A stretch of 8,080 bases of DNA from Clostridia bacterium (GTDB lineage: Bacteria; Bacillota_A; Clostridia; Oscillospirales; CAG-272), in contig JAGDAM010000209.1 in the NCBI GenBank assembly GCA_017959485.1, positions 1 to 8,080 of the forward strand. Reading direction: 5' to 3'. Both the position numbers and the translations under genes were made by a program. Of the stretch, positions 1 to 5,735 are shown in pieces (position 1 is the stretch's first letter; every line of letters starts with the position of its first letter). The notes under the pieces are model-generated. The model had not been told where the DNA came from and searched no databases. It worked only from the letters and a program-made list of their open reading frames with translations.

Positions 1-10
1 AAATTCGCCG

Positions 11-98
11 TAATCAGCTCGGCGAAGCCGAATTTAGCTTGCGAAGCAAATTTAGCTATGCGAAGCATAATTTAGCTCGCCGGAACGGCGAATTTAGC
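11..98 (+). repeat. Tandem array of four small hairpins with constant loop and spacer
   Basis: Four perfect stem-loops follow each other: 19-31 (TCGGC/GCCGA), 39-49 (TTGC/GCAA), 57-69 (TATGC/GCATA) and 77-91 (TCGCCG/CGGCGA). Every loop is GAA, every stem opens with T and closes with A, and the stems are followed by the same 7-nt spacer ATTTAGC (32-38, 50-56, 70-76, 92-98). A diverged spacer, AATCAGC (12-18), precedes the first stem. The stem sequence differs in each unit while pairing is kept. The array may continue left of the window. I see no reading frame here. I recall similar arrays between genes in gut Clostridia, but their function is not known to me. Confidence 0.85.
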
Positions 99-138
99 TG
101 GGGCTGTAAAAAAAGTTCGACTTTTTTTACAGCCCCAG
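98..138. repeat. Perfect 19-bp hairpin with A7/T7 in the stem
   Basis: Positions 98-116 pair without mismatch with 120-138, leaving a 3-nt TCG loop. The base of the stem is GC-rich (GGGGCTGT / ACAGCCCC) and the upper part is A7 facing T7. It directly continues the upstream array, since its first pair uses the C that ends the last ATTTAGC spacer. The T-run lies inside the stem rather than after it, so it is not a textbook intrinsic terminator. It is symmetric, so a structural or transcription-blocking role on either strand is possible but unproven. Confidence 0.85.
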
Positions 139-204
139 TGAAATCGCGCTTTGCGCGGTAATATTCGTCCTGCTGCCGAGTGAAATAAAACGCTTCGCGT
201 ATTG
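139..204 (-). repeat. Two hairpins of a related array in the opposite orientation
   Basis: After the long hairpin the spacer becomes GTGAAAT (138-144), seen again at 180-186; on the minus strand this reads ATTTCAC, close to the ATTTAGC spacer of the left array. Hairpins are at 145-157 (CGCGC/GCGCG, loop TTT) and 190-200 (ACGC/GCGT, loop TTC, the complement of GAA). The second stem extends past one A-A mismatch to 187-203. The two hairpins are separated by about 30 nt, including unpaired-looking sequence at 160-179. So the block looks like a degenerate, minus-strand version of the left array, mirrored about the 98-138 hairpin. Confidence 0.65.
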
Positions 205-211
205 TGACGGA

Positions 212-263
212 AAAAGCGGACGGCCAACGGCTGCACCTACGTTATGGATATCAATATTTATTG
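212..263 (-). repeat. 52-nt dispersed repeat, left copy (minus orientation)
   Basis: The reverse complement of this segment aligns without gaps to 7595-7646, by my count 37 of 52 identical. Three blocks are perfectly conserved: CAATAAATATTG (252-263), ACGTAG (237-242) and CGTCCGCTTTT (212-222). Between the last two lies a variable stem-loop. In this copy it has three consecutive pairs around a GTT loop, then an A-C mismatch and two further outer pairs. On the minus strand the stem is followed by a T-run, so it could slow transcription leaving leftwards. Its right end sits eight bases before the start codon of the first gene. Confidence 0.75.
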
Positions 264-268
264 GTGAT
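263..268 (+). promoter_or_regulatory. Ribosome binding site of the SbcD-like gene
   Basis: GGTGAT matches the 3' part of the extended Shine-Dalgarno sequence (GGAGGTGAT) and ends three bases before the ATG at 272. Its first G is also the last base of the 52-nt repeat. I see no convincing -35/-10 pair upstream. The AT-rich end of the repeat (249-262) is the only plausible -10 region. Confidence 0.5.
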
Positions 269-271
269 TAA

Positions 272-1333
272 ATGAAACTTCTTCACTGTGCCGACGTGCA
301 TCTCGGGTCGGCGTTCAGAAAACTTGACCGTGAAAAGGGCGATAAGAGGCGTTCCGAACTGCGGAGCACCTTTGAGCGCACGGTCGATCACGCCGCGAAA
401 AACGGTTTCGAAGCCGTTCTGATCTGCGGCGATCTTTTCGACACCGCCCGGCCCACAATGGACGACAAGCGGTTCTTCTACAAACTTCCCCGCAGATACC
501 CGAATCTGAAATTCTTCTATCTGCGCGGCAATCACGACACCGAAGAGGGATTCGACGAGACGCTTCCGAATCTGTATACCTTCGGGCCGGAGCCGTCTTC
601 CTTCGATCTCGGAGAGGCGGTGATATCCGGATGCGAACTCCCCGCCGGAGAGGAGGCGCTTTACGCGGATTATTCTCCCGTCCCCGGACGGGTTAATATA
701 CTTATGCTCCACGGACAGCTGTCGGAAGGCGGCTCTGCTCCCGGAGGCGCAATAAACAAAAAGAAGCTCGAAGAGAAAAAGATAGACTATCTGGCTCTCG
801 GGCATATACATTCATACGGTGAGATCCCGCTCGGAGAAGGGGTCGCAGTCTATCCCGGCTGTCTCGAGGGACGCGGATACGACGAGATCGGCATACACGG
901 ATTCGTAGAGATCGAAATCGAAAACGGGCGTGTATCTCACAGATTAGTTCCATTCGCGTCGCGGGAAATAATCCTGAAAACAGTCGATCTGACCGGAACC
1001 TCCGACGCCGAGGAGGCGATCGGGAAAGTGCGTGCCTCCGCGGAGAGTTCGCCGAAGGATATGATCAGGATCGAACTGACGGGAGAAGTCACGTTCGAGA
1101 CCGGCAGACTCCCGCTCGAAATCGGGACGAGACTGAGCGGATCGTTTTTTGACGTGTCGGTGAAGGATCTTACCGTTCCGGAAACCGATTATTCCGGAAT
1201 CGCGAAGCAGATTTCGCTCAGAGGCGAGTTCTATCGCACGGTTATGGGCTCGGATGACCTTTCGGACGAAGACCGTGCCGATATCCTCCGTTTCGGAATC
1301 GGACTGCTTGACGGAAAGAAGTGGAAGCAATGA
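272..1333 (+). CDS. SbcD/YhaO-like metallophosphoesterase (DNA repair exonuclease subunit)
   Basis: 353 residues. The N-terminal calcineurin-like phosphoesterase domain shows all five metal-binding motifs: D8-V-H10-L-G, G53-D54-L-F-D, G86-N87-H88-D89, H147-G, and G177-H178-I-H180. This order and spacing is that of the SbcD/Mre11 nuclease family, and the length is near the usual 340-410. The remainder (about 195-353) would be the capping and ATPase-docking region. By family knowledge the product is a Mn-dependent DNA nuclease that works with an SbcC/Rad50-type ATPase; the next gene encodes one and overlaps it by four bases (ATGA). It resembles the YhaO branch more than classical SbcD because the partner is YhaN-like, but the branch assignment is an inference. 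The start is the only ATG placing the DxH motif near residue 8, and GGTGAT precedes it. All metal ligands are present, so it should be active. Confidence 0.9.
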   Translation: MKLLHCADVHLGSAFRKLDREKGDKRRSELRSTFERTVDHAAKNGFEAVLICGDLFDTARPTMDDKRFFYKLPRRYPNLKFFYLRGNHDTEEGFDETLPNLYTFGPEPSSFDLGEAVISGCELPAGEEALYADYSPVPGRVNILMLHGQLSEGGSAPGGAINKKKLEEKKIDYLALGHIHSYGEIPLGEGVAVYPGCLEGRGYDEIGIHGFVEIEIENGRVSHRLVPFASREIILKTVDLTGTSDAEEAIGKVRASAESSPKDMIRIELTGEVTFETGRLPLEIGTRLSGSFFDVSVKDLTVPETDYSGIAKQISLRGEFYRTVMGSDDLSDEDRADILRFGIGLLDGKKWKQ

Positions 1334-3849
1334 AGCTTATATCATGCCATATTAACGGATTCGGAGCGTTTTTGTCGCGCGATTTCGATTTCACACCCGG
1401 GATTAACTGCTTTCTTCTGGACAACGGAGAGGGGAAGAGCACTCTCGCCGCGTTTATCAGGGCCGCCTTTTTCGGGCTCCCGACGCATAAAAAAAATACG
1501 AAAAAATTCACCGACCGTATGCATTACCGTCCGTTTTCCGGGGCTGCGGAGTTCGGCGGCAGTCTGGTTTTCGAACACGAAGGCCGCGAGTTCAGGATTG
1601 AGCGGACTTTCGATAAACAGAGCGAAACCGGGGACGCCCTCGCCGTTTACAGAAACGGCGTCAAGACCGAGGAGCTCGGCCCGGTCCCCGGAGAAAAACT
1701 GTTCGGTGTGGACGCCGATTCCTTTTCCAAAACCGTCTTCTGGGGGGCGGGCGATGCCTCCCCGGACGTTTTCGACGGGATCACTCCGGCCATCGGAAGC
1801 GCGATGGGGAGTGAAGCCGACGGTGCCGTCGAGGGAAAACAGTTCGCCGAAGCACGTGCCGCCGCGGACGAAGTAATCACCGATCTGAGGGCGAAGAAAG
1901 GCCGGAAAGGACTGATTCCGGAGCGCCAGAGCCGCGTCACCGAAATACGCGAGTCTCTGATGGAGATATCGCGGAAGGAAACGCAGCTTACCGATCTTTA
2001 CAAAAAAAGAGGGGAAATTAAAAAAAGCATATCCGAAACCGAGGCAGAACTTGCCCGGGCGCGGAAAGCGGAGACCGCTGCGCGTGCAAGAGAGGCGTAT
2101 ATCGCGCTCCTCAAGGCGTCTTCGGAGGCCGCCGGAGAGGCGGAAGGGATAGCCGTAAAATATCCGAACGGTGTTCCCGCGCCGGAGTGCGCCGACTGGA
2201 TAGACGAAGCCCTGGGGCGGCTCAAGGAGGCGCGCGGAGCCGCGGATGCGGCGCGGTTTCCGGAAGAAAAGCGCGCGGACCTTCTGCGGATCTCCGACGC
2301 CTATTCGCACGGCGTTCCGCCGGAAGACGTCACGGTCCGGTTGTCACAACTCGAGCCGATTGCTTCTGAAAAGGCGGCAATCCCGCCTGAACCGAGTCTG
2401 ATCAGTCTGCCGGAAGCTTCCGAGGCGCACTCCCGCGCTGCGGCTCTGCTCGAGCTGGCGGAAAAGCACAAACGCGAACTTTCTTCGGCCCGTGAGGAGC
2501 CGCGTCCAAAAACTCCCCGCGCGTTGCTGTTCGCGGAACTGATTGCGCTTGTTCTGGTTGCAGTCGGGGCGGTAGCCGCCGTTGCCTGGAGAAAAAATGC
2601 CGGGATTTCGATTGTCGCCGGAGTGACTGCGGGAGTTTTCGCCGCGGTTGCTCTTGCGCTCGCAGTTGCCGCGACGGTTGTTTCACGACGCCGAGCGCGC
2701 TTCAAGGCGGCACGTGAGGCGAATCTCGAAGCGGATATCCGCGAGGCGGAAACGGGTGCCGCCGGGCTTCTTGAACGGTACGGATACCGCGGGCAGCGGC
2801 TCGAGGCGGAACTGACGAGATTCGGCATGGATATCGATAGAGAGTCCGCGGCCGCCGCCGAAAGAGCCGAGAGGAAGAGAAAGATAGAAGACGCCACTGA
2901 TGAGATTTCCTCGATTCTCGATCGTTACGGGCTTCCGGATGACGGAAGCTTTACAGGCGAGCGGATCCGAAGCGATATACAGTCGATTGCCGCTCTTACG
3001 AAAGAGGAAGCGGATTACGCCGCGAGAAAAAAGAAAGCCGATGCCGACGCGGATGAGGCGCTCCTGACGCTGAAAAGGATATTCGGTCTGTCGGGGCTCG
3101 GCGAGCCCGATCCCGAAAAGGCATCCGCCGTCGCGAGCCGGGTCAGAACCGACAACGCCCTCTTCGCCAAGGCGTCGGACGAGGCCGCGAAAAAGAAAAA
3201 GGCGGCAGAAGAATACCTCGAGGCTCATCCCGAAGCGGCTGCCGACGTGCCCGACGATCTGCCCGACCAGGCGGAACTCGAAAAAACGCTCTCGGCTCTG
3301 CGCGGAGAGTTCGCGAACGTTGACCGCGATATTTTCTCGCTCGAGAAAGAAATCGGCCGCAGGCCGGAACTCGAGGAGGAGGCGGCGCGGCTCGAAGAGG
3401 AGATCGGCGTTCTGACAAGACGCAGGCGTCTGTTCGAACTTACGTATGACTATCTTGGGAAGGCCAACGCCTCGCTCAAAGACAGATTCGTCCGCCCGGT
3501 CAGAGAGGTGTTTAAAAGACACGCGGAAGTGATAAACGAGATCCTCGGCGGCTCTCTCCGGATTAACGACGATTTCCTGGTCCAATTCGAAACCGGCGGA
3601 GCGCTCCACGACGCAAAGTATCTCAGCACCGGTCAGCAGGCCGTCGCCGCCGTCTGCTTCAGGACGGCGATAGTCGATCATATCTATCCCGACAGCAAAC
3701 CCTTCCTGATACTCGACGATCCTTTCGTCGACCTTGACGCGACGAATATGAAAAACGCCGCGCGCCTGCTGAGGGAGATATCCGAAAGCTACCAGATTAT
3801 TTATTTCTGCGCTCACGAAAGCCGGATGATAACGGGAGGCGAAAATTGA
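1330..3849 (+). CDS. SbcC/YhaN-like ABC-type ATPase with central membrane hairpin
   Basis: 839 residues from ATG 1330. The N-terminal half-ATPase has a P-loop DNGEGKST (31-38), in which the usual first Gly is Leu30. Long charged coiled-coil regions follow, then two hydrophobic helices (about 399-420 and 426-452) joined by the short turn RKNAG. A second coiled coil (about 465-720) leads to the C-terminal half-ATPase. This carries the signature LSTGQQ (765-770), Walker B FLILDD (792-797), D-loop VDLD (800-803) and an H-loop His829. That is the SMC/Rad50 folding plan, but no CxxC zinc hook is visible. The membrane hairpin sits at the coil apex, so the complex is probably membrane-tethered. An in-frame GTG at 1321 would add three residues; ATG 1330 is preferred because it gives the 4-nt overlap with the nuclease gene and puts the first strand (MKLISCHINGFG) at the normal position. 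Likely role: ATP-driven DNA-end processing with the SbcD-like partner. Confidence 0.87.
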   Translation: MKLISCHINGFGAFLSRDFDFTPGINCFLLDNGEGKSTLAAFIRAAFFGLPTHKKNTKKFTDRMHYRPFSGAAEFGGSLVFEHEGREFRIERTFDKQSETGDALAVYRNGVKTEELGPVPGEKLFGVDADSFSKTVFWGAGDASPDVFDGITPAIGSAMGSEADGAVEGKQFAEARAAADEVITDLRAKKGRKGLIPERQSRVTEIRESLMEISRKETQLTDLYKKRGEIKKSISETEAELARARKAETAARAREAYIALLKASSEAAGEAEGIAVKYPNGVPAPECADWIDEALGRLKEARGAADAARFPEEKRADLLRISDAYSHGVPPEDVTVRLSQLEPIASEKAAIPPEPSLISLPEASEAHSRAAALLELAEKHKRELSSAREEPRPKTPRALLFAELIALVLVAVGAVAAVAWRKNAGISIVAGVTAGVFAAVALALAVAATVVSRRRARFKAAREANLEADIREAETGAAGLLERYGYRGQRLEAELTRFGMDIDRESAAAAERAERKRKIEDATDEISSILDRYGLPDDGSFTGERIRSDIQSIAALTKEEADYAARKKKADADADEALLTLKRIFGLSGLGEPDPEKASAVASRVRTDNALFAKASDEAAKKKKAAEEYLEAHPEAAADVPDDLPDQAELEKTLSALRGEFANVDRDIFSLEKEIGRRPELEEEAARLEEEIGVLTRRRRLFELTYDYLGKANASLKDRFVRPVREVFKRHAEVINEILGGSLRINDDFLVQFETGGALHDAKYLSTGQQAVAAVCFRTAIVDHIYPDSKPFLILDDPFVDLDATNMKNAARLLREISESYQIIYFCAHESRMITGGEN
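3834..3839 (+). promoter_or_regulatory. Strong Shine-Dalgarno site that fixes a TTG start
   Basis: GGGAGG lies six bases before TTG 3846, inside the end of the ATPase gene. The TTG overlaps the upstream TGA as TTGA, the same geometry as the other coupled junctions. The family also expects the SDTHGN motif within the first ten or so residues, which only this start gives. Confidence 0.75.
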
Positions 3850-4304
3850 AATACCTTCTTGTGTCGGACACTCACGGAAACCGGAGCCGTCTTGAGGAAC
3901 TGCTGGCTGCCGGGGATTACGACGGATTTATCCACCTCGGAGACGGGATCGCGGAGGCGGAACAGACGTCGGGATTTTATCCCGAAAAAATCTTTATCGG
4001 AGTTTGCGGAAACTGCGATTTTTCCGCGGGCGAACCCGTCGAGCGCGTTTCGCGCGTGAGAGGCGTTCCGGTTTTTATCTGCCACGGTCATAAGTACGGG
4101 GTAAAGGGCGGACTCGTCCGTCTCGCGGCGGCAGCCGCGGCGCGCGGCTGCCGAGCCGCGTTCTACGGGCACACTCACGCTCCGTGCGTCAAAATGAAAG
4201 ACGGCGTGCTGCTCGTCAACCCGGGTACTCTCGGATACTGCGGGGAGTACGCTGTCATCACCGTCATCGACGGCGAAATCATTCCCGAGCTCAAAAAGAT
4301 GTAA
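3846..4304 (+). CDS. YfcE/MJ0936-type metallophosphoesterase, TTG start
   Basis: 152 residues, a compact single-domain phosphoesterase. Motifs are complete: S7-D8-T-H10-G-N12, H30-L-G32-D33, G55-N56-C-D58, C-H80-G-H82, and G108-H109-T-H111, followed by NPGT in the usual place. This pattern is that of the small YfcE/MJ0936 phosphodiesterase family, which binds two metals and cleaves phosphodiesters in vitro; the natural substrate is often unknown. The length is slightly below the usual 160-185. GNCD replaces the GNHD of nucleases, as is common in this family. It is translationally coupled to the ATPase gene by a 4-nt overlap with a TTG start and a strong Shine-Dalgarno site. It is unrelated in subfamily to the SbcD-like protein at the other end of the ATPase, so this is not a duplication of that nuclease. 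The stretch AAAAAA at 94-99 is a local low-complexity run. Confidence 0.9.
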   Translation: MKYLLVSDTHGNRSRLEELLAAGDYDGFIHLGDGIAEAEQTSGFYPEKIFIGVCGNCDFSAGEPVERVSRVRGVPVFICHGHKYGVKGGLVRLAAAAAARGCRAAFYGHTHAPCVKMKDGVLLVNPGTLGYCGEYAVITVIDGEIIPELKKM

Positions 4305-4316
4305 GGAGACAATACG

Positions 4317-5150
4317 ATGGACGAAAGATTCACTTTGGAATATCTTGCCGGAAAGGACGAGAAGCCGCTCGACAGGATAGCGGCCGACGGCGGTTTCTGC
4401 TCGATATTCAGGACGATGGCCGTCATCGGAGACTCGCTCTCCTCGGGCGAGTTCGAGACCAAACTGCCCGACGGCAAAACGTCGTACAACGATATTTTCG
4501 ATTATTCCTGGGGACAGTACATCGCGCGCATGTGCGGCTCGAGGGTGTACAACTTCTCGAAGGGCGGAATGACCGCGGCGCAGTACATGCAGTCCTTTGC
4601 CGCCGAGAGAGGGTACTGGGATACGGCTCTCGCGGCGCAGGCGTATATTATCGCCCTCGGATGCAACGACTTCAATCACGACAGATTCGCCGCGGGCGAC
4701 GTCGCGTTCGACGTCTTCCCCGACGATCCCGAAAAGAACGCGAACACCTTTGCCGGATGGTACGGACGTATAGTGTCCTCCTACAAGGCAATCTCCCCCG
4801 ACGCCAAGTTCTTCTTTGTGACAATGGTCAAGAACTATAAGCCCGAGTTTGAGGCGAAGGTGGATAAGCAGACTAAGGTGCTGTACGATCTTTGCGGAGT
4901 TTTTTCGAACTGCTACGTCATAGATCTCGGAAAATACGGAGAGAAATACGGTCCGGAATTCAAGGAGATGTTCTATCTGCACGGCCATATGAATCCGGCG
5001 GGATACGTGTATACCGCTAAGATCATCGCCTCGTATATCGATTACATAATCCGCCACAATATGCGCGACTTCTGCCGCGTCGGTTATATCGGCACCGGAC
5101 TTTCGGACAGCGAAATGCTGAAGAAATACGGCGTCCTCGATCTCGGCTGA
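4317..5150 (+). CDS. GDSL-type SGNH hydrolase, cytoplasmic
   Basis: 277 residues with no signal peptide. Block I is V36-I-G38-D39-S40-L with nucleophile Ser40. Block II is K-G83-G84-M, supplying the oxyanion glycine. Block III is G-C-N117-D118. The C-terminal His block is H222-G-H224-M-N-P-A-G-Y, where His224 is the expected base. The usual Asp three residues before the His (DxxH) is Leu221 here, so the enzyme would rely on a Ser-His dyad or take its acid from elsewhere. Residues 1-34, including GGFCSIFRT just before block I, form a short N-terminal extension; I recall the GGFC.IFR lead-in from clostridial members of this family. By family it hydrolyses esters, perhaps acetyl groups on carbohydrate, but the substrate cannot be read from sequence. 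AAGGAG (4303-4308) is eight bases before the ATG, and the gap from the previous stop is 12 nt, so it belongs to the same transcript. Confidence 0.87.
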   Translation: MDERFTLEYLAGKDEKPLDRIAADGGFCSIFRTMAVIGDSLSSGEFETKLPDGKTSYNDIFDYSWGQYIARMCGSRVYNFSKGGMTAAQYMQSFAAERGYWDTALAAQAYIIALGCNDFNHDRFAAGDVAFDVFPDDPEKNANTFAGWYGRIVSSYKAISPDAKFFFVTMVKNYKPEFEAKVDKQTKVLYDLCGVFSNCYVIDLGKYGEKYGPEFKEMFYLHGHMNPAGYVYTAKIIASYIDYIIRHNMRDFCRVGYIGTGLSDSEMLKKYGVLDLG

Positions 5151-5151
5151 C

Positions 5152-5156
5152 GGGTG
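5152..5156 (+). promoter_or_regulatory. Weak ribosome binding site favouring ATG 5163
   Basis: GGGTG ends six bases before ATG 5163. The alternative in-frame GTG at 5154 lies within this site and has no Shine-Dalgarno match of its own. This is the weakest initiation signal in the operon. Confidence 0.4.
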
Positions 5157-5162
5157 CGTGCA

Positions 5163-5735
5163 ATGGCAAAACAGGTATGGAAGGGAAGCGCAGTCTTCGG
5201 ACCGCTGCCTCCCGCCCTCGTCAGCTGCGGCGACGGGGAGACCCGAAACGTGCTGACGGTCGCCTGGACAGGCATCGTCAACTCTCATCCGCCGATGACG
5301 TACATCTCGGTGCGTCCCGAAAGATATTCCTACGGAATCATCGACCATACCGGCGAGTTCGTCATCAATTTTCCCACGTCGGCTCTCGCCGCGGCGGCAG
5401 ACGCCTGCGGCGTGCTGTCGGGCAGAAAGGTCGACAAGGCGGCAAAGCTCGGCCTGACCTACGAAGAGTGCGAAAAGGTCTCGGCTCCCGCTATCGCGGA
5501 ATGTCCGCTGTCGCTCGAGTGCCGCGTCACCGAAAAGAAGGAACTCGGGTCGCACACCATGTTCCTCGCAGAGATCGTCGCCGTGCGTGTCGACGAGCGT
5601 CTTATCGATTCGAAAGGCAAGCTTAATCTGCAGCAGGCGGGACTTATCAGCTACCAGCACGGCGAGTATTTCGCGACCGGCGGAAAACGCGGCGAGTTCG
5701 GTTTTTCGGTAAAGAAGAAGGAGAAGAAAAAATGA
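5163..5735 (+). CDS. Flavin reductase-like, FMN-binding split-barrel protein
   Basis: 190 residues from ATG 5163 (193 if GTG 5154 is used). The protein opens with MAKQVWKG and LPPALVSCGDG. It then shows the flavin-reductase-like core: N-V-L-T-V-A-W-T-G, PPMTYISVRPERYSY, and a GEFVINFP segment. The His and Tyr of ISYQHGEYF lie near the C-terminus. Length and pattern fit the flavoredoxin/RutF-like domain, which binds FMN and either reduces free flavin or passes electrons. The charged tail is almost all Lys and Glu (KKKEKKK). There is no export signal, so it is cytoplasmic. It sits 12 nt after the GDSL hydrolase gene and overlaps the SASA gene by four bases, so it is co-translated with esterases whose chemistry needs no flavin. 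Its partner and electron donor are not evident. Family call is firm; the exact reaction is not. Confidence 0.85.
   Translation: MAKQVWKGSAVFGPLPPALVSCGDGETRNVLTVAWTGIVNSHPPMTYISVRPERYSYGIIDHTGEFVINFPTSALAAAADACGVLSGRKVDKAAKLGLTYEECEKVSAPAIAECPLSLECRVTEKKELGSHTMFLAEIVAVRVDERLIDSKGKLNLQQAGLISYQHGEYFATGGKRGEFGFSVKKKEKKK

Noticed and set aside
1..95. tRNA gene, because of the cloverleaf-like fold
   Set aside because: There is no T-loop GTTCRAxxC motif, no anticodon-arm spacing, and the arms are 4-6 bp with 3-nt GAA loops, too tight for tRNA loops.
11..98. CRISPR array
   Set aside because: The repeat (ATTTAGC) is 7 nt, the intervening segments are 11-15 nt hairpins, and no cas gene is nearby.
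98..138. Canonical Rho-independent terminator
   Set aside because: The T-run is inside the upper stem and is followed by the GC-rich arm. There is no T-tract after the hairpin on either strand.
202..248. Sigma-70 promoter with TTGTGA (202-207) and TATGGA (243-248)
   Set aside because: The spacing is 35 bases instead of about 17 and both boxes match poorly, so no promoter is claimed.
2683..3816. A 377-codon minus-strand frame inside the ATPase gene
   Set aside because: It lies wholly antisense to the coiled coil and C-terminal ATPase motifs and has no plausible domain of its own.
3813..5660. A 615-codon open frame on the minus strand opposite the YfcE-like, GDSL and flavin-reductase genes
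   Set aside because: It runs antisense across three genes with clear catalytic motifs. Its translation is Arg/Val/His-rich with no recognisable motif, and GC-rich codon use on the other strand explains its length.
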